DNA of 28,305 nucleotides, taken from the NCBI GenBank assembly GCA_023387375.1, contig JAEWIE010000026.1, positions 1-28,305 on the forward strand, written 5' to 3'. Within the stretch, counting starts at the first letter, position 1; the number at the start of each line of letters is the position of its first letter. Below are positions 1-7,070 of this stretch, one piece after another. The DNA comes from Bacteroidota bacterium. GTDB taxonomy: Bacteria; Bacteroidota; Bacteroidia; Flavobacteriales; Weeksellaceae. Both the position numbers and the translations under genes were made by a program. The notes beneath the pieces are model-generated. The model was not told the origin of the DNA and ran no database searches. It saw only the letters and a list, made by a program, of their open reading frames with translations.

Positions 1-1064
1 AGCTGCATACTTCGCTGCTGCTCGTCGTTAAAGAAAAGTTGACTTACGGGGTTTCCCACATTGTTGAAAGAAGAGCCCGTCGTTCCCGCAAATCCGTCTG
101 CTCCTACAAAAGGAACCCCCCATTTCCCATTGTCAAATTTAACGGGCACAATCGGAGACTGTTTATAAGCCGTTGTAAAGACACCCAAAGGTTTAGGAGT
201 TACATTAAAAAACGCAACACTCATAGTTTGAGAGAGCGTAATATTACGGTTGATCTTAAACTCGTTATTGGTTCGAAGTGTGGTACGATTGTAATCAGAA
301 CCTTTTAGTATCGCTTTTTCGTCATAATTACTCGCGCTAAAAAAGTACTTCGCATTTTCAGACGAACCGGACACAGACACGTTATGCTGGTTGTAAACAC
401 CTTGTCGAGTGATTTCGTCAAACCAATCCGTGTTCACGGGTTGATCTTGAGAGAATTTTGTACTACCTAAAGCCGTATTGGTGTAATACGAAAAGAGATT
501 ACTTCCCGCCATTTTTACTTTGCGTAGAGGCGAACGAACACCTATAAACCCATCATACTCGACGGAAATTCCTCGGCCACGTCCTGATTTAGTGGTTATA
601 ATAATCACACCGTTAGCCCCACGGTTCCCATAGATTGCAAGCGCTGAGGCATCTTTCAAAATATCATAAGTGAGAATGTCGTTCGTATTAATGTTGGAAA
701 TACCTCCCACCATCATTCCGTCAACGACATAAAGAGGTTCACGTCCGCCTAGAGCGGTACCAAGTCCACGGATGACCACTGATGGAGTCGAACCGGGTAA
801 GTCAGAAGCGGTCACGTTCACACCCGCAGCTTTCCCTTGAATGGCCTGCGTCGCATTTAACACTTTCGTCTTACTGACTTCTTCTGCATTTATTGAGCTG
901 ATTGCAGTCGTATTGTCCACTTTTTTACGACTCCCGTACCCAATCATGACGACCTCTTCGATTTGCTGCTCTCGCACTGTATCTTGAGTCGTCTGTGCCT
1001 GCACGCTAATACCGAAGTAAAAAGCGGCAATAAGGCATGGAAACTTTAGATGGCTGTTTTTCAT
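1..1064 (-). CDS. SusC/RagA-family TonB-dependent receptor, N-terminal part
   Basis: This is the first 354 codons of an outer-membrane TonB-linked receptor; the rest lies beyond the left edge. The protein begins with a signal peptide (MKNSHLKFPC..., then a hydrophobic stretch to SVQA) and mature Gln at about residue 24. A TonB-box/plug start EEVVMIGYG follows near residue 38. The plug domain continues with AIQGKAAGVNV, VIRGLG, PLYVVDG and the NRGANGVIIITTKSG block that is diagnostic of SusC/RagA proteins. After that the first barrel strands begin. The usual N-terminal carboxypeptidase-regulatory-like domain is absent, so the TonB box sits directly after the signal peptide. Such receptors import glycans, peptides or other large ligands with a SusD lipoprotein, which would be expected beyond the left edge. 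The substrate cannot be told from this part. Confidence 0.95.
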   Translation of the reverse strand, partial: MKNSHLKFPCLIAAFYFGISVQAQTTQDTVREQQIEEVVMIGYGSRKKVDNTTAISSINAEEVSKTKVLNATQAIQGKAAGVNVTASDLPGSTPSVVIRGLGTALGGREPLYVVDGMMVGGISNINTNDILTYDILKDASALAIYGNRGANGVIIITTKSGRGRGISVEYDGFIGVRSPLRKVKMAGSNLFSYYTNTALGSTKFSQDQPVNTDWFDEITRQGVYNQHNVSVSGSSENAKYFFSASNYDEKAILKGSDYNRTTLRTNNEFKINRNITLSQTMSVAFFNVTPKPLGVFTTAYKQSPIVPVKFDNGKWGVPFVGADGFAGTTGSSFNNVGNPVSQLFFNDEQQRSMQ

Positions 1065-1095
1065 ACTGTTAAGTTTTGGATTAAATCTCTCTTGC

Positions 1096-1113
1096 GCGGT
1101 GCTAAGCACACGC
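1096..1113 (-). promoter_or_regulatory. Hairpin in the 5' leader of the SusC-like gene
   Basis: The two arms GCG-GTGC and GCAC-CGC pair around a TAA/TTA loop with one bulged base. The hairpin lies between the predicted transcription start (about 1120) and the ATG at 1064. It could affect mRNA stability or regulation; its role is unknown. Confidence 0.4.
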
Positions 1114-1126
1114 CCTTTTATTATCT

Positions 1127-1134
1127 CAAATTTA
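1127..1134 (-). promoter_or_regulatory. Bacteroidota -7 promoter element of the SusC-like gene
   Basis: The minus strand reads TAAATTTG, an exact match to TAnnTTTG. A start about 7 bases downstream would give a leader of about 55 bases. No clear -33 TTTG was found. Confidence 0.5.
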
Positions 1135-1265
1135 GAAATTATTTAATAAACTTTAGCATTTACTTAACTTTTCTTATCAATCTATACTTTTCATCGTCCA
1201 CGCACTTCACAAATTCAGTTGGCTTAATATTTGAAAGATCCCTAAAGCATTTAAAAAAACGAATT

Positions 1266-1949
1266 ATGAAAGTAAAAACAGTATTAGTAGCAAGCATGGC
1301 AATAGGTTCGATCGGTCTAGTCACTCAATCGTGTTTAGCAGTAGCCACCTCGGGGATTGGTATTGCCGTATTAAAGCAAGTACTACTAGGCGGAATCACT
1401 AAAGGTGTCGGAATTTTTTCCAATAAGAACGCATTCATGCAAAATGATTTGATCAATCAAGCCCTGCCTGCACCTTTACGCGAGATAAATTCGGTACTAG
1501 AACGAATTTCACCAAGTCTGGTGCAGAAAGAAAAAGAATACATTGCGCAGGCCGCGGCTTATACGGTTCAAACGGCAGAGCCTATCCTAAGAAATGCAGT
1601 CAACTCTTTAACCCCAGAGGATGTAAGGCAAGTTGCGAACGGCGGAAAAGGAGCAGCCACAAGACTTTTAAAGGCAAAAACGGCAGACCAACTGATGCTT
1701 GCCATTCAGCCCAAAGTGGATGAAAAACTAAACGAATACGGAATTGTAAAAAGTCTTAATTTAGCGCTACAAGGGAATAATCTTTTAGGAGGACTGCTCG
1801 GAACTGGGGATCAAAATTTAAATCTTGCCTCAGGGGGACTCAGTAGACTCGCTTCAGAGCAAATGGTAGAAGGGCTTTTTAAAATTATTGAAAATCATGA
1901 AATGGAAAATTCTTTCCAACTACTAAATGCACTTCAAAATTCGAAATAA
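1266..1949 (+). CDS. DUF4197 family lipoprotein
   Basis: The 227-residue protein matches the DUF4197 family of unknown function. The typical family signature is seen around residues 118-150: a SLTPEDVRQV stretch, an NGGKGAATRLL segment and a QLMLAIQPKVDEKL helix. The N-terminus MKVKTVLVASM is followed by a hydrophobic segment ending in a candidate lipobox Cys at residue 23 (VTQSC), so it is probably lipid-anchored in the envelope. I chose the ATG at 1266. The reading frame is open upstream to 1050, but that extension crosses the divergent promoter region and would bury the signal peptide. The neighbouring SusC-like gene is divergent and shares the 200-base intergenic region. No function is known. 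Confidence 0.85.
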   Translation: MKVKTVLVASMAIGSIGLVTQSCLAVATSGIGIAVLKQVLLGGITKGVGIFSNKNAFMQNDLINQALPAPLREINSVLERISPSLVQKEKEYIAQAAAYTVQTAEPILRNAVNSLTPEDVRQVANGGKGAATRLLKAKTADQLMLAIQPKVDEKLNEYGIVKSLNLALQGNNLLGGLLGTGDQNLNLASGGLSRLASEQMVEGLFKIIENHEMENSFQLLNALQNSK

Positions 1950-2010
1950 AAAAATCTTATATTTATCGCCTCGAAGTTTTGAGCTTTGCATTTAGTTAGA
2001 ATTATTTTTT

Positions 2011-2322
2011 ATGGACCAGCCTAATAGCCCACTTCCAAAAGGAGTATCTGAGGAAGAATTTTATACAAAATTACAAACCAACTTGGAAACAGCGCATAGC
2101 TTTCCCGAGGATTACCTCTATAAATTCATATTCCCAAACGACAATTCAAAACTCACGGATTTATATAAAATCTTTGACAAATTAAAGTACACGATTTCAA
2201 CAAGGGAAAGTTCCAACGGTAAGTATATCTCCGCTAGTATTCTCGTATTTGTCATGGATGCGAATCAGGTGATCAATCTATACAAAGAAGTCTCCAAAAT
2301 CCCTGGAGTCATGATGCTTTAA
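2011..2322 (+). CDS. DUF493 (YbeD-like) family protein
   Basis: This small soluble protein of 103 residues has the DUF493 pattern: FPEDYLYKFIFPND near residue 31, then the conserved ISTRESSNGKYISASI block, and a closing YKEVSKIPGVMML. The E. coli relative YbeD has an ACT-like ferredoxin fold similar to regulatory domains of amino-acid enzymes; its role is not settled. The gene converges on the ArsC-like gene with only two bases between the stop codons, so it must share or overlap a termination region with it. Confidence 0.85.
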   Translation: MDQPNSPLPKGVSEEEFYTKLQTNLETAHSFPEDYLYKFIFPNDNSKLTDLYKIFDKLKYTISTRESSNGKYISASILVFVMDANQVINLYKEVSKIPGVMML

Positions 2323-2324
2323 TT

Positions 2325-2672
2325 TTAAGCCTCAATAAAGAACTTTGCTTTTTCAATAGGTCTGGCGACCATTGCAAGGGAACCTTTTATTAATATGGGA
2401 CGCTCTATTAAATTCGAATTTTTGGAAAGCACCTCAATCCACTCAGAATCAGAAAGATTTTTATCGGCATAGGTACTTTTATAAAGAGGTTCGTTTTTAC
2501 GTACAATATCAAGGGGCCCTAGATCTAATTTTTTTAGTAGCGTCTGAATTTCTAAAACCGAAAGGGGATCGTTTACTATGTCGATTAATTCGAACTCTAC
2601 CCCATTTTCGTCCAGGTATTCAAGAACAGACCTAGATTTTGAACAACTATTGTTATGTAAAATTTTCAACAT
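2325..2672 (-). CDS. ArsC-like protein (glutaredoxin-dependent arsenate reductase family)
   Basis: The 115-residue thioredoxin-fold protein has the ArsC nucleophile Cys10 in HNNSCSKSR. The three arginines that bind the oxyanion in ArsC are present at matching spacing: Arg58 (IVRKNEP), Arg91 (ERPIL) and Arg104 (VARP). Retaining all four residues favours a real reductase-type fold over the Spx regulator branch. The natural substrate could still be something other than arsenate, because no arsenic pump or ArsR is nearby. The gene starts 20 bases after the deoxynucleoside kinase stop and is probably its operon partner. Confidence 0.85.
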   Translation of the reverse strand: MLKILHNNSCSKSRSVLEYLDENGVEFELIDIVNDPLSVLEIQTLLKKLDLGPLDIVRKNEPLYKSTYADKNLSDSEWIEVLSKNSNLIERPILIKGSLAMVARPIEKAKFFIEA

Positions 2673-2692
2673 GATGCTGTCTGTGCTAAGAA

Positions 2693-3307
2693 TTAAAAAA
2701 GTCCGTGAAGCTGAGCCTCAATACGTTCAAGAATAAAGCCAAAGTCTTGGGGTCTTTCTACAAAATCAAGATCGTCCACTTCAATGACGAGTAACTTTCC
2801 TTCTTTGTAATTATCAATCCAGTTTTCATATTTTTGATTGAGCTTCGATAGGTATTCAATACTAATACTCGCCTCATAATCCCTTCCTCGTTTGTAGATC
2901 TTTTTCACCAAATTTGGAACATCGCTCTTTAAGTAAATTAATAGATCAGGGGCCTGAACAAAAGACTTCATCAAAGTAAAAACAGAAAGATAATTATCAT
3001 AGTCTCGTTGAGACAAGAGACTCATATCGTACAGGTTCTCGGCAAAGATGTGAGCATCCTCATAAATCGTTCGATCTTGAATAATATTCTTTCCGCTTTC
3101 ACGAATTTCCTTTACTTGTCGAAAACGACTGCCCAAAAAATAAATTTGAAGCGCAAAGCTCCATTGGCTCATATCAGCATAAAAGTCTTCCAAATAGGGA
3201 TTATGGTCCACGTCTTCAAACTGGGCTTCCCAGCCATAATGTTTTGCGAGCATGGTCGTAAGGGTGGTTTTCCCTGCGCCAATATTTCCCGTAATCGCGA
3301 TGTGCAT
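2693..3307 (-). CDS. Deoxynucleoside kinase (deoxyadenosine/deoxyguanosine kinase family)
   Basis: This 204-residue protein phosphorylates deoxynucleosides in the salvage pathway. It begins almost at once with the P-loop GNIGAGKT (residues 7-14). The family motif QDRTIYEDA follows (Asp78-Arg79, Glu83), and then the lid with arginines in YKRGRDYE (Arg140, Arg142). Its length is standard for the bacterial dAK/dGK family. Base specificity cannot be read from the sequence. It has its own predicted promoter upstream and is followed closely by the ArsC-like gene. Confidence 0.93.
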   Translation of the reverse strand: MHIAITGNIGAGKTTLTTMLAKHYGWEAQFEDVDHNPYLEDFYADMSQWSFALQIYFLGSRFRQVKEIRESGKNIIQDRTIYEDAHIFAENLYDMSLLSQRDYDNYLSVFTLMKSFVQAPDLLIYLKSDVPNLVKKIYKRGRDYEASISIEYLSKLNQKYENWIDNYKEGKLLVIEVDDLDFVERPQDFGFILERIEAQLHGLF

Positions 3308-3398
3308 GTGTAAATTCTCTTAGGTTTTTCTAGGGGTAAGGTCCCATTAATCGGGACATTTTTAAGTGCGTAAAGATAAATCTCTTTCTCTTTCATTT

Positions 3399-3428
3399 CA
3401 AAATTATGACTCCATAATTTATCCACAA
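3399..3428 (-). promoter_or_regulatory. Promoter of the deoxynucleoside kinase gene
   Basis: The minus strand has TAATTTTG (3399-3406), an exact -7 element, with TTG 19 bases upstream (3426-3428) as a -33 element. The predicted leader is about 85 bases. Confidence 0.55.
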
Positions 3429-3444
3429 TAGAAAGGTTTTCTAT
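3428..3444. repeat. Perfect 7-bp inverted repeat between the cyclotransferase end and the kinase promoter
   Basis: ATAGAAA and TTTCTAT flank a GGT loop. It abuts the -33 element of the kinase promoter and lies just after the cyclotransferase stop. It may be a weak terminator or an operator, but there is no T tract. Confidence 0.3.
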
Positions 3445-3461
3445 CCTTTAAGTACGGCCTA

Positions 3462-4484
3462 TTATTTTATTTGAACTTCGTAAATCGTGGGCCAATTTTT
3501 ACCTGTCACAAGCATATTATCTCCCTTGAAAGCAATTCCATTTAATACATCGTCATTTCCTTTCGTATGTTTTCTAGCGAGCTGCGTAAAATCAAATTTA
3601 CCCACTACTTCCCCTGATTTTGGATCAATCTTAAGTACAATTGGGTTTTGCCATACGTTCGCATAAATATAACCCTTATGGTACTCGAGCTCATTTAATT
3701 GATCGTAAGCCTGCGTATTTCCTGCCACGGAAATAGAACGTACTACCTGAGAGGGATCCTCAACGGAAAGAAAATAAAGATTCTTCGTGCCATCAGAGGC
3801 GATTAAATTTTTTCCGTCGTAAGTCAGTCCCCACCCCTCGCCAATCACGTTTGGGTAAGGAAATTCAGAGAGAAGCTCCAAACTAGACTTGTCATATACA
3901 AAACCTTTTTTGTTCTGCCATGTTAATTGGTAGATCTTATCTCCCACGATGGTCGCTCCTTCCGAAAATACCTCTTGGGGTTGATGTATTGACTTCTGAA
4001 CCGCTGTAGAACCCAAAGTATATTTGATTAGTTGAGAGAGACCATGCTGTCCATCACTCTCATAAAGGGTCTGTCCCTCCAATTGAAAGCCTTGCGTAAA
4101 GTTTGCGGGGTCGTGAGGATACTCCTTGATGATTTCATAAGAAATGCTCGCCTCAGGTTTCGCCGCAAAAACATTTATGGTTGCATCCTGGCTTAAAACC
4201 TCCCCACTTGACGTGGTAATGAGAAAGGTGACGGCATTGTCTCCCAAAGAAAAATAATTCGGATCAATGAGGAGACTTGAAGTCTCTTTGTCACCAAAAC
4301 TAATTTTGATCTCTTTTGCTTCTTTCAGTACACTGGATGGAAGTTTAAGAGAATCTCCAAAATGAAACCCCTCCGACTGGCGCTCAATCGTATAGCTGTT
4401 CAAATCGTTTAAAACTTCTTTGTCTTTACTACAAGATACTAGTACTCCTAAACCAAAAAGAGCAATATATAAACTACGTTTCAT
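3462..4484 (-). CDS. Glutaminyl-peptide cyclotransferase (plant-type), lipoprotein
   Basis: The enzyme converts N-terminal Gln of exported proteins to pyroglutamate. The 340-residue protein has a lipoprotein signal ending in VLVSC (Cys18). An N-terminal beta-sandwich-like region of about 100 residues follows, and then the five-bladed propeller typical of plant-type (type I) glutaminyl cyclases. Family motifs are FTQGF (129-133) with LYESDG, the segment VIGEGWGLTYDGK, and the LNELEY...YANVW block. The lipid anchor places it facing the periplasm. Four other exported proteins in this window have Gln just after the predicted cleavage site, which fits its expected role. It is monocistronic, with 129 bases to the next gene upstream. 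Confidence 0.93.
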   Translation of the reverse strand: MKRSLYIALFGLGVLVSCSKDKEVLNDLNSYTIERQSEGFHFGDSLKLPSSVLKEAKEIKISFGDKETSSLLIDPNYFSLGDNAVTFLITTSSGEVLSQDATINVFAAKPEASISYEIIKEYPHDPANFTQGFQLEGQTLYESDGQHGLSQLIKYTLGSTAVQKSIHQPQEVFSEGATIVGDKIYQLTWQNKKGFVYDKSSLELLSEFPYPNVIGEGWGLTYDGKNLIASDGTKNLYFLSVEDPSQVVRSISVAGNTQAYDQLNELEYHKGYIYANVWQNPIVLKIDPKSGEVVGKFDFTQLARKHTKGNDDVLNGIAFKGDNMLVTGKNWPTIYEVQIK

Positions 4485-4596
4485 TTCTTTTTATTTCTAA
4501 TTATTTCTTTTGAGATCTATACCCAGATCGAAGGTGTGAATTTACTGAAATATGATGGCTCAGACAAAAAAGGAATTTTGCTTTTTTCGTATACTT

Positions 4597-4615
4597 GATT
4601 AAAACTATTTTAATC
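4597..4615. repeat. Perfect 8-bp inverted repeat at the end of the SRPBCC gene
   Basis: GATTAAAA and TTTTAATC are separated by three bases and overlap the stop codon of the SRPBCC gene. It may be an AT-rich 3' stem-loop. There is no direct T tract on the minus strand, so termination is uncertain. Confidence 0.35.
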
Positions 4616-5048
4616 ACAAAATTCCATTATCTAAGTAACCTTTCAATGATTCCTGAAGGATACTTCTCCAACCTTCCAAAAAATTTTCAAACGAAAAGCC
4701 CTCGCCCAATGATTTAAAATGGTCCAGATGCTCATGTCTCAGAACTAGGCGTGTTTGATCACCCAATGTTTCTAACTCCCAATTCACAAGCGTACTCTCC
4801 TTTGAAATTTCAGGATAAGACCAAGTATACGAAAGTTTATTAAGCGGCTGAATTTCAACAATTTCACAGACGTGAAGAAATTTCTTTTCCTCCCCGGGTT
4901 CATAGAAATGAAATTTATGATTTGGCTTCAATTCAAAATCAGGGATGTCAAAATACCATTTTCCGAGTTCTCTCGGATTGCTAATTGCCGCCCAAACCTT
5001 TTCTAAGGGCTGATTATAAACCTCTTCTACTATAATTGTATCGCTCAT
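4614..5048 (-). CDS. SRPBCC (AHSA1/START-like) domain protein
   Basis: The 144-residue protein has the helix-grip fold pattern of the AHSA1/SRPBCC family. It opens with a strand and PLEKVWAAISNPRELGKWYF, then LSYTWSYP and VNWELETLGDQTRLVLRHEHL, and a long C-terminal helix with GWRSILQESLKGYL. These proteins bind small hydrophobic ligands or act as Hsp90-type co-chaperone domains; the role here is unknown. The reading frame is open 11 codons further upstream (to 5081). I chose the internal ATG at 5048 because the domain starts there and AAGGAA lies just before it. It is divergent from the metallo-hydrolase. Confidence 0.85.
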   Translation of the reverse strand: MSDTIIVEEVYNQPLEKVWAAISNPRELGKWYFDIPDFELKPNHKFHFYEPGEEKKFLHVCEIVEIQPLNKLSYTWSYPEISKESTLVNWELETLGDQTRLVLRHEHLDHFKSLGEGFSFENFLEGWRSILQESLKGYLDNGIL

Positions 5049-5120
5049 TTTCCTTGATTTGTAAGGCTTAAAAATACGCATTATAGAGAAAACAATTCAA
5101 AAAACTAAATAAAAATAAAT

Positions 5121-5128
5121 TAATTTTG
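5121..5128 (+). promoter_or_regulatory. -7 promoter element of the metallo-hydrolase gene
   Basis: TAATTTTG is an exact match to TAnnTTTG. It would start transcription about 13 bases before the GTG at 5148. No clear -33 box was seen. Confidence 0.5.
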
Positions 5129-5147
5129 GCACTTTAAACTACTCACA

Positions 5148-6263
5148 GTGCATCCACTATTAAAAGTTCTATTCGTTTTATTTGTTCTCTCTCTAATTGT
5201 CGCCATAGTTGGGTATTTCATTTTAAGGAGTCCTTCTTTTGGAAGAGCTCCCTCAGGAGAACGTTTAGTTCGCATTCAAAACTCACCGAACTACAAAGGA
5301 AATCAGTTCCATAATTTATCCGAGACACCGGCCATTGCCCCTGGCGCGACAATGGCAGGCGCGATGTATAAAATGTTTTTTAAAAAGAGTCCACAAATAA
5401 AACCAAAGAATCCATTTCAATTTACAAAAACGGATCTTTTTTCAATACCTCTTTCTGAAAACAGGATGGTTTGGATGGGGCACTCCTCGTATTATCTGCA
5501 AGTTGACGGAAAACGTATTTTGGTGGATCCTGTTTTTTCGGGACACGCAAGTCCGTTTCCCTTTAGTGTGAAAGCATTTCAAGGAAGCGATCTTTATCAG
5601 ACGAAAGATATCCCTGCATTAGATTATCTAATTATCACCCACGATCACTGGGATCATTTGGATTACAAGACAGTCAAGGCACTTTTTAATCGGACCCAAA
5701 AAGTAATTACAGGACTTGGAACGGGAGAACATTTAGAGTTCTGGGGATTGGAACCTCGAAAGTTGGTGGAACTAGACTGGTATGAATCCCATGAATTAGC
5801 GAAGGGATACACCGTTTATTCAGAACCTGCAAGGCATTTCTCAGGAAGAGGACTAAGACGAAACCAAGCCTTGTGGAGTAGCTTCTTACTTGATTTTCCT
5901 ACGCAGAAAGTATTTATTGGAGGGGATAGCGGGTATGGGGATCATTTCAAAGAAATTGGAAAACGACACGGCTCGATTGATTTGGCCATATTAGAAAATG
6001 GCCAGTACAATGAAGATTGGCGCTATATTCATTTTCTTCCAGGAGAAAATTTAAAAGCAATGAAAGAGTTAAGAGCTAAAACTTTGGTTCCTGTTCACTT
6101 CGGCAAATTTGCACTCGCTCTGCATGCTTGGAACGAACCGATTAAGAAGATGATAGAACTAAGAGAACCTGATCAAACAATTTTGACCCCAAAGATAGGG
6201 GAACTTCTCGATTGGAGCCCAAACGAAATTAAACCCAGCCTTTGGTGGGAAAACCTTCCCTAG
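5148..6263 (+). CDS. Membrane-anchored metallo-beta-lactamase-fold hydrolase, NAPE-PLD-like
   Basis: The 371-residue protein starts with GTG and has one N-terminal membrane segment (about residues 5-26). The metallo-hydrolase domain follows. The zinc ligands are in THDHWDHLDY (His165, His167, Asp169, His170), with His230 in PARHFSGRG, Asp260 in GGDSGYG and His317 in PVHFGKF. The WMGHSS strand and the closing H-AWNEP segment are typical of the N-acyl-phosphatidylethanolamine phospholipase D-like / UlaG-like branch. This suggests a phosphodiesterase acting on a lipid or similar substrate at the membrane, but the substrate is inferred only from family resemblance. It is divergent from the SRPBCC gene and monocistronic. 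Confidence 0.9.
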   Translation: MHPLLKVLFVLFVLSLIVAIVGYFILRSPSFGRAPSGERLVRIQNSPNYKGNQFHNLSETPAIAPGATMAGAMYKMFFKKSPQIKPKNPFQFTKTDLFSIPLSENRMVWMGHSSYYLQVDGKRILVDPVFSGHASPFPFSVKAFQGSDLYQTKDIPALDYLIITHDHWDHLDYKTVKALFNRTQKVITGLGTGEHLEFWGLEPRKLVELDWYESHELAKGYTVYSEPARHFSGRGLRRNQALWSSFLLDFPTQKVFIGGDSGYGDHFKEIGKRHGSIDLAILENGQYNEDWRYIHFLPGENLKAMKELRAKTLVPVHFGKFALALHAWNEPIKKMIELREPDQTILTPKIGELLDWSPNEIKPSLWWENLP

Positions 6264-6474
6264 TCCTTATGAGTCGGGATTCTGCCCCACTACAAAATCA
6301 TAATTACTCGGCAGCAAAAGTAGCATGTAGCAGCTCATGACTAGAACTACTTAAAAACTTTTTGAACCTACGCCTTACGTATTTTTTGATAAAGAAAGCC
6401 AAAACGTGCTTTATCCACAAGCTTATTTTTCAAAAATCGAGGATAGAACCTTCGTTTAGCTGAAGGGAAATTGA

Positions 6475-6482
6475 TACTTTTG
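6475..6482 (+). promoter_or_regulatory. -7 promoter element of the FUSC-like gene
   Basis: TACTTTTG fits TAnnTTTG exactly. It overlaps the possible TTG start at 6471, which argues that translation starts later, at the ATG at 6501. Confidence 0.5.
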
Positions 6483-6500
6483 TATGCAAACCGAGGGTTT

Positions 6501-7034
6501 ATGAGAGTTCTCACAGGATTGCGCAGTTTTTTATTTTCCACGATATCAATTTACATATTTAGGTGCGTTCTTGGATTCGTCCTTGGCTACTATCTAATGA
6601 GGCTGATTCCCGAGTTTGACATTTTTTGGGCCTTACTTTCCATTATGCTTGTGATTTCACCCGAAGGAAAAGAGGCTCCGCGACTTACTACAGACCGAGT
6701 TAAAGCCAATTTAGTGGGTGCTTTGTCAGGGTTCTTAGTTGTATTTTTACCCTTTGAACTCTTTTGGAAAACTTTGCTGGGAATTGTGGTTGCCGCTGTT
6801 TTGTCTAATGCATTCAAACTACTGAGTGTCTCTCGAACCGCAATTGTGGCCGTAATCATAATTGTTTTGGAAAAGCCAGAAGAAGGGTACATTGCGTCCA
6901 TTGAAAGGTTTATATCCGTCGCCGCTGGCTGTCTGATTGGACTCTTTGTTGTGGTAAGCACAGGGTATTTAATTCGATATCTTCATAAATTAATTTTAAA
7001 AGTAGAATATAGACATAGCGACGACTTACATTAA
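6501..7034 (+). CDS. FUSC-like small integral membrane protein
   Basis: The protein of 177 residues is nearly all membrane: hydrophobic segments lie at about residues 10-32, 34-52, 67-85, 90-105, 110-127 and 137-160. Between the second and third is a polar loop containing EGKEAPRLTTDRVKANLVGAL, resembling the loop of FUSC/aromatic-acid-exporter type proteins (YccS/AaeB N-terminal half). It is much shorter than a full exporter and lacks a soluble domain, so it may work as an oligomer. I placed the start at ATG 6501 because the promoter element sits over the earlier TTG. The thiolase gene begins 36 bases after its stop and may be co-transcribed. Function is unproven. Confidence 0.75.
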   Translation: MRVLTGLRSFLFSTISIYIFRCVLGFVLGYYLMRLIPEFDIFWALLSIMLVISPEGKEAPRLTTDRVKANLVGALSGFLVVFLPFELFWKTLLGIVVAAVLSNAFKLLSVSRTAIVAVIIIVLEKPEEGYIASIERFISVAAGCLIGLFVVVSTGYLIRYLHKLILKVEYRHSDDLH

Positions 7035-7070
7035 CTTAATACAGACTTCGCAACTTTAAAGTAAAATAAA

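Noticed and set aside
39..308. Plus-strand ORF of 89 codons at the left edge
   Set aside because: It is antisense to the SusC-like receptor, whose reading frame is long, uninterrupted and recognisable.
1050..1265. N-terminal extension of the DUF4197 gene
   Set aside because: The open frame continues upstream, but it crosses the divergent promoter region and would hide the lipoprotein signal starting at ATG 1266.
3169..3426. Minus-strand ORF of 85 codons overlapping the kinase start
   Set aside because: It mostly overlaps the deoxynucleoside kinase in another frame, and its free part is the kinase leader; no domain or start signal supports it.
6264..6474. Search for RNA genes or remnants in the gap before the FUSC-like gene
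   Set aside because: No tRNA-like cloverleaf, no coding frame and no convincing stem-loop with T tract was found.
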